64,000 nucleotides of DNA from CAYFZO01 sp965211995 (GTDB lineage: Bacteria > Pseudomonadota > Gammaproteobacteria > Poriferisulfidales > Oxydemutatoraceae): NCBI GenBank assembly GCA_965211995.1, contig OZ243040.1, positions 1,860,001-1,924,000 of the forward strand, given 5' to 3'. The position numbers and the translations under genes are program-made. The notes beneath the pieces are model-generated. The model had not been told where the DNA came from, did no database searches, and was given only the letters and a program-made list of their open reading frames with translations. Below are positions 23,845-31,882 of this stretch, piece after piece; position 1 is the first letter of the stretch, and each line of letters opens with the position of its first letter.

Positions 23845-25731
23845 TCATAGCGCGTGATGCGCGGCCGGTTGCGAAGACGGCGTCCGGCCCCGGGGTCTAT
23901 CGGCGGCGGTTTTCGGCGCATGAAACTCGCGCCCGCTTCGGCCCGGCTCGATATAACCGGCGCGCAGCGTGAAGTCCCCGAAGTGCTCGCCGTCTTTGCG
24001 GTTTTTTGCGTAGTCCTCAAGCAACGGCCGCAGCGCTTCGAGTATTTCCGCCTCGTTCAGGTTTTCGCGATAAAGCCGGTTCAATCTGTCGCCGTTGAAG
24101 CCGGCGCCCAGATAAAGGTTGTAACGCCCCACGGATTTTCCGATCAGGCCGATCTCGGCGAGATAGGGGCGCGCGCAGCCGTTGGGGCAGCCCGTCATGC
24201 GCACCTTGATCGGCTCGTCCTGCAGGCCGCAGATCGCGAGCAGGCTTTCGAGTTTATCCAGGAAGGCCGGCAGATAGCGCTCGGCTTCGGCCATCGCGTG
24301 TTCGCAGGTGTTCAGCGCGACGCAGGCGAGCGCGTTCTTCCGCAGCGGCGAAACCCGGCCGATGTTCTTGCTGACGCCGAACCGGTCGAGCAGGCCGATG
24401 ATCCGCGGTTTGTCCTGTTCCGCGACGTTGACCAGCATCACGTTCTGGTTCGGCGTAAGCCTGAAGTCGCAGACGCCGAGGTCGGCAATCTCCCGAAGGG
24501 AGGCTTTCAGGCACTGTTTTGCTTCATTGCGAAGCCGCCCGTTTTCGACGTACAGCAGCAGCGACCACTGCTTGTCGCCGGACGTATGCCAGCCGTAGCG
24601 GTCGCCGCTGTGGGTGAAGGCGAACTTTTTGGGCGCCGCCAATTCAAAGCCGAGCCTGCGCCGCAACGCTTCGCGGAACCAGGCGAGGCCCAGCCGGGCG
24701 ATCGTGTACTTCAGGCGCGCCTGCCGGCGGTCGCTGCGGTCGCCGTGGTCGCGCTGGATTGCGACGATGTGATGAACCACGTCGAGCAGTTGCTGCGGCT
24801 TGCAAAAACCGATGACGTCGGCGAGACGCGGATAGGTTTCCGCAACCCCGAAGGTCATGCCGAAGCCGCCCCCGACGCAAACGTTGAAGCCGAGCAAACG
24901 CCGCTGATGCGTGATCGCGATGAGGCCGACGTCGTTGCCGAAGACGTCGGTGTCGTTGACCGGCGGGATCGCGATCGCGATTTTGAACTTGCGCGGCAGA
25001 TAACGCTTGCCGTAAAGCGGCTCGACGTCTTTGCCGTTGCCGCTCCCCGCCACGCGCCGGCCCTCGCCGAGCCAGATCTCATGGTAGGCGCGGCTTTGCG
25101 GCAGCAGATGTTCGCTCAGTGCGCGCGCCCACGGCAGCACTTCCCGATGAACCGGCGACAGCGTCGGGTCGGGGCAGCAAATAACGTTGCGGTTGACGTC
25201 GCCGCAAGCCGCCAGGGTGTCCACCATGCACGCGTTGATATCGCGGAGGGTCTGCTGCAGCCGGAACTTGATCACGCCGTGAAATTGCAGGGTTTGCCTG
25301 GTCGTGATCCGCAGCGTGTTATCGGCGTAGTAACTGCTCACGTCGTCGAGTTGCGCCCACTGCGCGGCGCTCAGGCAGCCGCCGGGAATGCGGGTTCTGA
25401 CCATGAACGAGTAGCCGGGTTCGAGTTTGCGCGCCAGGCGGTCCTGTCGCCGGTCGCGGTCGTCGTATTGATAAACGCCGTGGAACTTGAGGACGTGTGT
25501 ATCGGCGTCGGCGACGGCACCGGTGATCGGGTCGCGCAGCCCCGCAGCAATCGTCCCGCGCAGGTAATCACTGCGCTCCTTGATCAACTCGACATCGGAC
25601 GGGTTGCCCGCCGCTTCGCGCAGATGATCGCTGCGCTCCTTGATCGATTCAGCGCCGGACGAATCGCCCGCCGCTTCGTGCGGGCGTTTTGAGTTGCCAA
25701 CTGCGATCACGCGGGCCTCGTCGGCGCTCAT
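23845..25731 (-). CDS. cysI: Assimilatory sulfite reductase, hemoprotein (siroheme/4Fe-4S) subunit
   Basis: Six-electron reduction of sulfite to sulfide, receiving electrons from CysJ. The 628-aa product carries the Fe-S/siroheme cysteines as ACVALNTCEHAMAE and MTGCPNGCARPYLAEI (near residues 490 and 535), and the sulfite-pocket region TLRITTRQTLQFHGV. The start at ATG 25731 overlaps the cysH stop (ATGA). A 20-residue N-terminal segment is tandemly duplicated (residues 20-39 and 40-59, IKERSDHLRE/IKERSDYLRG), making the protein longer than E. coli CysI (570). The order is cysJ-cysH-cysI-metZ. Confidence 0.96.
   Translation of the reverse strand: MSADEARVIAVGNSKRPHEAAGDSSGAESIKERSDHLREAAGNPSDVELIKERSDYLRGTIAAGLRDPITGAVADADTHVLKFHGVYQYDDRDRRQDRLARKLEPGYSFMVRTRIPGGCLSAAQWAQLDDVSSYYADNTLRITTRQTLQFHGVIKFRLQQTLRDINACMVDTLAACGDVNRNVICCPDPTLSPVHREVLPWARALSEHLLPQSRAYHEIWLGEGRRVAGSGNGKDVEPLYGKRYLPRKFKIAIAIPPVNDTDVFGNDVGLIAITHQRRLLGFNVCVGGGFGMTFGVAETYPRLADVIGFCKPQQLLDVVHHIVAIQRDHGDRSDRRQARLKYTIARLGLAWFREALRRRLGFELAAPKKFAFTHSGDRYGWHTSGDKQWSLLLYVENGRLRNEAKQCLKASLREIADLGVCDFRLTPNQNVMLVNVAEQDKPRIIGLLDRFGVSKNIGRVSPLRKNALACVALNTCEHAMAEAERYLPAFLDKLESLLAICGLQDEPIKVRMTGCPNGCARPYLAEIGLIGKSVGRYNLYLGAGFNGDRLNRLYRENLNEAEILEALRPLLEDYAKNRKDGEHFGDFTLRAGYIEPGRSGREFHAPKTAADRPRGRTPSSQPAAHHAL
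25555..25674 (-). repeat. In-frame 60-bp tandem duplication in cysI
   Basis: Residues 20-39 and 40-59 of CysI are two copies of one 20-aa unit. At DNA level both copies share CTGCGCTCCTTGATC and GCCCGCCGCTTCG. The frame is preserved and the repeat precedes the conserved catalytic body. Confidence 0.85.
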
Positions 25732-26498
25732 GGCCTGCGCCCCTCCCCGTGACGTGCCCCGACCGCGGCGAGGCTCGGATGAAAATGCAGGCCACATTCT
25801 TTTTTGTCTTCGCTTTCCCACCACCAACGGCCGGCGCGCACGCTCTCACCCGGCGGCACGGGGCGGGTGCAGGGCGCGCAGCCGACGCTTAGATACCCCC
25901 GGTCGTGCAGCGGCGAAACGGGCACGTCGTTTTCCGTTATGTAATTGCGCACGTCGTCCAGCGACCAGTTCAGCAGCGGATTGAATTTGATCAAGTCGTG
26001 CTGGGTGTCGTATTCAAAGTGATTCATGCCGGCGCGGAAGTCCGACTGCGCCTTGCGGATGCCCGTGACCCACAGGCCGGCGCCTTTCAGGGCGCGGCTC
26101 AAAGGCTCGACCTTGCGGATGAAGCAGCACCTTCTGCGGTTTTCCGGCGAATGGTAAAACCCGTTGACGCCTTGCTTTTTTACGAACTCCTCGAGCAGGT
26201 CGTGGCGCGGGCAGAAGACCTTTATCCGCACCCCGTACTTTTCGGTCACTTCATCCATCAAGGCGTAGATCTCGGGGAACAGGCGCCCCGTATCGAGCGT
26301 GAAGATCTCGATCGGCAGTCGGTTGCTCAGGATGGCATGCGTGATCGCTTGGTCTTCCAGCCCGAGGCTGGTCGAGAAGACGACCTTTTGCCGGAACAGG
26401 CGCGGCAGTTTCCGCAGCGCCTGTTCCGGAGGCAACTCGCTCAAGTTCCGATTAAGCGTTTCGACTCGCTCTTTCCCGGATTTTGCCGTGATTGTCAT
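25728..26498 (-). CDS. cysH: Assimilatory adenylyl-sulfate (APS) reductase, 4Fe-4S type
   Basis: Reduces APS to sulfite with thioredoxin or glutathione. The 256-aa product has the PAPS-reductase fold (VVFSTSLGLEDQAI, TLDTGRLFPE) plus the paired cysteines of the Fe-S APS reductases: RRCCFIRKVEPL (near residue 128) and SVGCAPCTRPV (near 213), and the C-terminal catalytic ECGLH. E. coli CysH lacks the Cys pairs, so the substrate is most likely APS. The ATG at 26498 gives the normal N-terminus; the frame is open upstream to 26576 inside cysJ. Overlaps cysI by 4 bp. Confidence 0.93.
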   Translation of the reverse strand: MTITAKSGKERVETLNRNLSELPPEQALRKLPRLFRQKVVFSTSLGLEDQAITHAILSNRLPIEIFTLDTGRLFPEIYALMDEVTEKYGVRIKVFCPRHDLLEEFVKKQGVNGFYHSPENRRRCCFIRKVEPLSRALKGAGLWVTGIRKAQSDFRAGMNHFEYDTQHDLIKFNPLLNWSLDDVRNYITENDVPVSPLHDRGYLSVGCAPCTRPVPPGESVRAGRWWWESEDKKECGLHFHPSLAAVGARHGEGRRP

Positions 26499-26524
26499 GG
26501 TCTTTTTCCGCTGTTCGGCGAGGG

Positions 26525-28351
26525 TCAGTACACGTCTTTCTGGTAGCGTTTTTTCGCCGCCAGTTCGGCGAGCCACCGCTCGGCTTCGGCCCGGGTTTCG
26601 GCTTTGACCTTTGACCGGGGCGCCTGTCCTTGCGACGCGACGACGCCGACGATGGTCCGATGCACGTCGTGCACCATCCGGCGCATATCACCGCACACGT
26701 ACACGTGAGCGCCTTGCCGCAGCCACGCATAGAAAGCCTCGGCCTCGTCGAGGATGCGGTGCTGCACGTAGTCCTTGCCCTCCCCGTCGCGCGAGAACGC
26801 GACGTTCATGCGCTCGAGTACCCCGCTTTTGAGAAAGGCCTGCCAGTCTTTTTGATAAAGAAAACTGCTGCGGAAACGTTGCTCGCCGAAGATCAGCCAG
26901 GTATTGCCGCCGAGGCCCCGTGCCTCCCGGTGCAGCAAGAACCCGCGGTAGGGCACGATGCCGGTGCCGGCGCCGATCATGATGATCTTTGCCGCATCGT
27001 CGCGGGGCAGTTTGAACGAGGGGTTGGGTTTGACGTACACGGGCAGTTTCGCGCCCCGCGCCGCGGCGGCGGCGGCGTAGTTCGAGCACATGCCGTAGCG
27101 CGTCCGTCCGCGCGCCATGTATTCGAGCTGCTTCAGCGCGATGTGGACTTCGCCCGGGTGACTCTCCGGACTCGACGCGACCGAGTACAGCCGCGGCGCC
27201 ACGGGTCTGAGGGCATCCGCCAGCGCTTGCGCGCCGGGATTGCCGGGGTAGGCGGTGACCAGATCAGTCAAGTCGTGGTCGCGGGCGATGGCCGCGCGTT
27301 GCCGCGGGTCGTCCGCCAACTTCGCCAGGTCGCGGTTGCCGGAAGCCTTCGCGTAATCGTTGACCACGCCCTGCGTCAGCACCGATATTTCCAGTTTGCG
27401 CTGCAACGCCGCACGCAGCGAGCATTGACCGCTCTGCACGGAGACCGCGGATTTGCCGTCCTGCTGCAAACGCTCCAGCAACAGTTCGACCGACGCCGAA
27501 GAGTTTTCCGCGACAACGCCGATGGCGTCGCCCGGCGCGTAAGCCATGCCGCTTTCCTCGAGCGCCAGTTCGCAATGCAGCACTTCCTTCTCCGAAGCCG
27601 GCGTAGTCAATGCGACGCTGTGCAGGATCTCCGCGAAGTACGGATGCTTTCGGTCGAAGACGGACGACGCGGGGGCGGCCGCGGGGACGGGGCCTTTGCC
27701 GTTGGTCGCGTAAGCGCCGTTGCACCCGTTTGTGCCGGTTTGTTTCCTGATCTTGCCGAGCGCGGACTCCCGCCACCGGGCGGCGTCTTCTTCGTAATCA
27801 AAGTCGCAGTCAACCCGGCCCAGCATCGGCGCGGCGCCGAGTTCTTTCAGTCTGCGGTCGAGTTCCAGGCCCGTGTGGCAGAAGTGTTCGTAACTGCGGT
27901 CGCCCAAAGCGAGCACCGCGTACTCAAGACGTTCAAGCCGGGGCGCTTTGTCGCCGCGCAGGAATTGGCAGAAAGCCAGCGCCTCATCGGGCGGCTCGCC
28001 GTTGCCGTGAGTGCTGATCACCACGATCAGCCGGCGCTCTTTCTTGAGCATCGCCGTGCGGTAGTCGGCCATGCTGACGAGCGTCGTTTTGAGGCCCGTT
28101 TCTTGCAGCGCCCGGTGCAGGCTTTCGGCCACGCGCCTGCCGTTGCCGGTTTGACTGCCGTAGAGGACGGTCGTGCTTCCCGCAATCGCCGGTTGCTGCG
28201 CGGACGGTTTGTGTAAAACGCCCGGCGCTTGCGTGAGCCCCGATAGATATCCGCCGAGCCACGACAACTGCCGCTCGTCCAGCCCGGCGATCGCAGAGGA
28301 CACCCGGGTGATCTGCTCGGCGCTCAGAACATGGTTTCCTTCTTGCTGCAT
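26525..28351 (-). CDS. cysJ: Assimilatory sulfite reductase, flavoprotein subunit
   Basis: NADPH-dependent FMN/FAD protein feeding electrons to CysI. The 608-aa product has an N-terminal flavodoxin domain (TVLYGSQTGNGRRVAESL, VVISTHGNGEPPDEAL, YAVLALGDRSYEHFC), an FAD/connecting domain (APRLYSVASSPES, RYGMCSNYA) and an NADPH domain (MIGAGTGIVPYRGFL, FGEQRFRSSFLY, VYVCGDMRRM) ending KRYQKDVY, the conserved C-terminal Tyr. First gene of cysJ-cysH-cysI-metZ. The upstream region abuts the CRISPR leader. Confidence 0.95.
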   Translation of the reverse strand: MQQEGNHVLSAEQITRVSSAIAGLDERQLSWLGGYLSGLTQAPGVLHKPSAQQPAIAGSTTVLYGSQTGNGRRVAESLHRALQETGLKTTLVSMADYRTAMLKKERRLIVVISTHGNGEPPDEALAFCQFLRGDKAPRLERLEYAVLALGDRSYEHFCHTGLELDRRLKELGAAPMLGRVDCDFDYEEDAARWRESALGKIRKQTGTNGCNGAYATNGKGPVPAAAPASSVFDRKHPYFAEILHSVALTTPASEKEVLHCELALEESGMAYAPGDAIGVVAENSSASVELLLERLQQDGKSAVSVQSGQCSLRAALQRKLEISVLTQGVVNDYAKASGNRDLAKLADDPRQRAAIARDHDLTDLVTAYPGNPGAQALADALRPVAPRLYSVASSPESHPGEVHIALKQLEYMARGRTRYGMCSNYAAAAAARGAKLPVYVKPNPSFKLPRDDAAKIIMIGAGTGIVPYRGFLLHREARGLGGNTWLIFGEQRFRSSFLYQKDWQAFLKSGVLERMNVAFSRDGEGKDYVQHRILDEAEAFYAWLRQGAHVYVCGDMRRMVHDVHRTIVGVVASQGQAPRSKVKAETRAEAERWLAELAAKKRYQKDVY

Positions 28352-28569
28352 GGTTTTCCTCTTCGTTCAACGAAGCGCGGGCACAGTACAGCCGCTGACT
28401 AATTATGTAAAATGATTTTAATCAATTTTTTTATGTTTTTTATTCATGTAGGAGACGCGGGAATGAGTTTTGGAGCCTGTGTTTGGCGTCTGTAATTTGT
28501 CGGTGGTGGGTGTAGAGGTGGAGTATGAACTGGTTCTTTATCATTGTTTCTTGTTATTGACAGTAAACC

Positions 28570-28664
28570 TTGCGCGCGGGCGGTGCCTCACGTAGTTTTT
28601 GCCATTATTAGATTTTATTTATTCTAAGTGTAGTGAGGCATCGCCCGCGCGCAAAATTTTTTTA
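28570..28664 (+). terminator. Long GC-rich inverted repeat with T-tract, directly before the CRISPR array
   Basis: Left arm TTGCGCGCGGGCGGTGCCTC... (28570-28591) and right arm GTGAGGCATCGCCCGCGCGC... (28633-28654) are complementary over 22 bp with one mismatch. A 41-nt AT-rich loop separates them and AAAATTTTTTT follows. It reads as a strong Rho-independent terminator for plus-strand transcription, ending 13 bp before the first repeat. The rest of the 325-bp stretch 28352-28676 is AT-rich, presumably holding the cysJ promoter and the array leader; I see no protein gene. Confidence 0.75.
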
Positions 28665-28676
28665 CAGTTGCGCCGA

Positions 28677-30561
28677 GTTGCGGAGAGACCGCATTTCCTT
28701 ATGTGCTAAATTCACTATCACGACAAGCCTGAGCTCCAGCTCGTTGCGGAGAGACCGCATTTCCTTATGTGCTAAATTTCGTCTTGCGCGATACCGGCGC
28801 CGCGACGTGTTGCGGAGAGACCGCATTTCCTTATGTGCTAAATTTCAGGCGAAGACCAAGAAGCCGCTTTTGATGTTGCGGAGAGACCGCATTTCCTTAT
28901 GTGCTAAATTGATGACACGCTCATCCGACTGCCCTGAGCGGTTGCGGAGAGACCGCATTTCCTTATGTGCTAAATTGGTGCAGTCGTTTCAGACGAGCCG
29001 AGGCAAGTTGCGGAGAGACCGCATTTCCTTATGTGCTAAATTTAGCTCAACTATAGAGACGTGATTGTTTCTGTTGCGGAGAGACCGCATTTCCTTATGT
29101 GCTAAATTATACCGGCTTTATCGGGACCGACCGTTATGGTTGCGGAGAGACCGCATTTCCTTATGTGCTAAATTCTCTTGTATCCAACTCAACGGGCTGC
29201 TCATGTTGCGGAGAGACCGCATTTCCTTATGTGCTAAATTCGACCTGACGAACGAAGCCACTGGTTCAACGTTGCGGAGAGACCGCATTTCCTTATGTGC
29301 TAAATTCCGCATCGTCGTTAGCACCGCGTGGAGGCAGTTGCGGAGAGACCGCATTTCCTTATGTGCTAAATTTGATCTGCTGAGATATAGATTGCGCCTC
29401 TTGTTGCGGAGAGACCGCATTTCCTTATGTGCTAAATTCATCTCAAAATTGGAACGCCGGCAGAACCAGTTGCGGAGAGACCGCATTTCCTTATGTGCTA
29501 AATTACATCGGCGATGTGACCGAGGTCGTTGCCAGTTGCGGAGAGACCGCATTTCCTTATGTGCTAAATTCAGCCCCTTGGAAGCGAGACTGGAAACTGC
29601 GTTGCGGAGAGACCGCATTTCCTTATGTGCTAAATTTTCGAACCTGCACGGCCCCGAGTGAAAAACGTTGCGGAGAGACCGCATTTCCTTATGTGCTAAA
29701 TTTCGTGTGCGCCGCGTGCGCGTGGATCAGACGTTGCGGAGAGACCGCATTTCCTTATGTGCTAAATTCGATTTCGATCTGGAGACCGACGCTGCGCAGT
29801 TGCGGAGAGACCGCATTTCCTTATGTGCTAAATTCGCAGCAGTACATACCAGCGCACCAACTCAGTTGCGGAGAGACCGCATTTCCTTATGTGCTAAATT
29901 GCATCTCACGCTCCGCCGCCGGCCGTTACCGTTGCGGAGAGACCGCATTTCCTTATGTGCTAAATTGACAGATTGGGACGTTCATCACTCAAAAGCGTTG
30001 CGGAGAGACCGCATTTCCTTATGTGCTAAATTGGTTCAATGCGATAGCCGCCGCCGTTGTGTGTTGCGGAGAGACCGCATTTCCTTATGTGCTAAATTTC
30101 TTATCTGATTAATGAGCAGCGCGTTGAGGTTGCGGAGAGACCGCATTTCCTTATGTGCTAAATTCCCCATCCCTTTGCGACGCATCAGCCATGCGTTGCG
30201 GAGAGACCGCATTTCCTTATGTGCTAAATTAACCGAGTGATGGATAAAAGGTCAAACGGCGTTGCGGAGAGACCGCATTTCCTTATGTGCTAAATTCGAA
30301 GTTGGCATTGCCATTGACCTAACTGCTGTTGCGGAGAGACCGCATTTCCTTATGTGCTAAATTGCCATAACACACCTCCTCCAATTGAATCCAGTTGCGG
30401 AGAGACCGCATTTCCTTATGTGCTAAATTCAACATGTTGCAATCAAGGCCATATTATTAGTTGCGGAGAGACCGCATTTCCTTATGTGCTAAATTTTCGA
30501 AGGTGTCGCAACACGAAGATCATTAGTTGCGGAGAGACCGCATTTCCTTATGTGCTAAATT
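28677..30561 (+). CRISPR. Type II-C CRISPR array, 29 repeats and 28 spacers
   Basis: A 36-bp repeat beginning GTTGCGGAGAGACCGC and ending TTATGTGCTAAATT occurs 29 times with no substitutions that I could see. Spacers are 30 bp, except the one at 30297-30327 (31 bp). The plus strand is the crRNA strand: the tracrRNA anti-repeat (35291-35326, plus strand) is complementary to it and a Rho-independent terminator follows at 30562. The repeat 3' end contains an extended -10 (TG-C-TAAATT), as in Neisseria-type II-C arrays where each spacer is transcribed from its upstream repeat. The absence of a degenerate terminal repeat suggests a recently active array. Confidence 0.98.
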
Positions 30562-30612
30562 CGCTCTCGGTTATCCCATTGAATTCGTGGGAAAACCGAG
30601 GGCGATTTTTTT
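30562..30612 (+). terminator. Rho-independent terminator at the end of the CRISPR array
   Basis: CGCTCTCGGTT (30562-30572) pairs with AACCGAGGGCG (30594-30604), with a further ATCCCA/TGGGAA pairing inside, followed by A and seven Ts (30606-30612). It starts at the base after the last repeat and works on the plus strand, separating array transcripts from the convergent cas operon. Confidence 0.88.
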
Positions 30613-30633
30613 GAAAAACACACGGTGCTTTGT

Positions 30634-30972
30634 TTACAGTAGTGTGAGTTGATCGGGTTTTTCATACGTTTTTGGCGCACGCCCCTCAAAACTTATGATG
30701 TTTTCGTATTGTTTGTCGGTAAACGAAAGGATATCCACTTTACCACCTGCTGGTAGATTTGCGGCAACCTGTTTGGAGAGCGACTCCACGCGCTCCTTGC
30801 CTGAGCAAAAACGTGAATAAACAGAGAACTGCACCATCTCAAAACCCAAGTCAAGCAGATAATTGCGAAAGGCGGTCGCCTGCTTGCGCTCTTTTTTTGT
30901 TCCCACCGGCAGGTCGAACATCACAAACATCCACATTATGCGGTAGCCGCTAAGCGTTTCCGTCATTACCAT
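30634..30972 (-). CDS. cas2: CRISPR-associated Cas2
   Basis: Structural partner of Cas1 in spacer integration. The product is 112 aa; a start at 30966 would give 110. It has the Cas2 ferredoxin-like fold starting RIMWMFVMFDLPVGTKKER (the Asp after the first strand), then VQFSVYSRFCSG and KVDILSFTDKQYE. Its start overlaps the end of cas1 by ~20 bp, so it is translationally coupled. Last gene of cas9-cas1-cas2, converging on the array. Confidence 0.95.
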   Translation of the reverse strand: MVMTETLSGYRIMWMFVMFDLPVGTKKERKQATAFRNYLLDLGFEMVQFSVYSRFCSGKERVESLSKQVAANLPAGGKVDILSFTDKQYENIISFEGRAPKTYEKPDQLTLL

Positions 30973-31882
30973 CAGTAAGGGACGCTAGCACAAGCGGTGG
31001 GGGCATTTGTGGCGATTCCAGTAGTGAGTTTTCTCCCATCAACGCCTGTGCAAGCGATGTAGCAAATCGTGCGGCGGTGGTGAACAGCGTCGTCACACCA
31101 GCGGGGCCGGATATATCTACTACTGCAAGTGAAGCGAGTATGCGCTTGGAATCGGTGTTAATTTCGCACTCGCCCTGATCGGCGAGACGGCGGGTGACAT
31201 AGTCGGCTAGCGGGCGAAACGGCTCCATTAAATCATCTACCAGACACATCGGATTTGTCGGTCCACGATGCCAGATACCTAATGTCGGATGTAGTCCCGC
31301 CGCCATCACCCCTCTGGCAACGCATGAGCGAATTATTGCGTAGCCGTAATTAAGCAAAGCGTTTATGCCGCCCCCCTCATTGTCGCGGGTAAACCCGTTG
31401 GGAAATAACACGCTCCAATAATGTCGTGCCGCTTGCGCTTCCATATTGTCTGGATCACCGGAGCGCACTTTGGTCGCGAGCCTCTTCAAACGGTTGCCGC
31501 CATCGCCGAACATATCTAACACTTCCGCTTGGTTACTGATCTTAGCGCGGACAATCTGCTGCCACAATCGCTTTTTCAGGGGGAGTTTAGCTCTGGCTTG
31601 CGCCTGCATTCGCGTACTTTGCGCATGATGGCCAAAAAGCGGGAGCATCCACGCAACCGGCTGATAGTTGACGGCACAGATGATAAACGGGGTTCCGCGT
31701 TCAGCAAGAGCGGCGATGAGGTTGGAAGAGTGGGTGCAACCATGTCCGCTGACAATCACAGCAAGGAGGTCATCCAACGGAACCCGCGCGATTAACTCAC
31801 GGTCGGCGCGGACTTCCATAAATCCGCGATGCAGTGCAAGATGCCGCCCGTTTTCGGCAATCTCAACAATGCGACCGGTCAT
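30950..31882 (-). CDS. cas1: CRISPR-associated Cas1 integrase
   Basis: Metal-dependent integrase for new spacers. The 310-aa product has the beta-rich N-terminal domain (IVEIAENGRHLALHRGFMEV) and the helical catalytic domain with the metal ligands Glu in NMEAQAARHYW (near residue 147), His in LHPTLGIWH (near 198) and Asp/Glu in LVDDLMEPFRP (near 215). The start ATG overlaps the cas9 stop (ATGA). No csn2 or cas4 is present, which fits subtype II-C. Confidence 0.97.
   Translation of the reverse strand: MTGRIVEIAENGRHLALHRGFMEVRADRELIARVPLDDLLAVIVSGHGCTHSSNLIAALAERGTPFIICAVNYQPVAWMLPLFGHHAQSTRMQAQARAKLPLKKRLWQQIVRAKISNQAEVLDMFGDGGNRLKRLATKVRSGDPDNMEAQAARHYWSVLFPNGFTRDNEGGGINALLNYGYAIIRSCVARGVMAAGLHPTLGIWHRGPTNPMCLVDDLMEPFRPLADYVTRRLADQGECEINTDSKRILASLAVVDISGPAGVTTLFTTAARFATSLAQALMGENSLLESPQMPPPLVLASLTDGNDGNA

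Noticed and set aside
28458..28493. 10-codon frame with a good AGGAG site in the CRISPR leader
   Set aside because: Too short to support; the Cys codon next to cys genes is suggestive but it is on the opposite strand from cysJ.
28633..30614. Long open frames with LRRDRISLCAKF-type repeats on both strands
   Set aside because: They are translations of the CRISPR repeat, whose 66-bp period keeps frames open; no protein is encoded.
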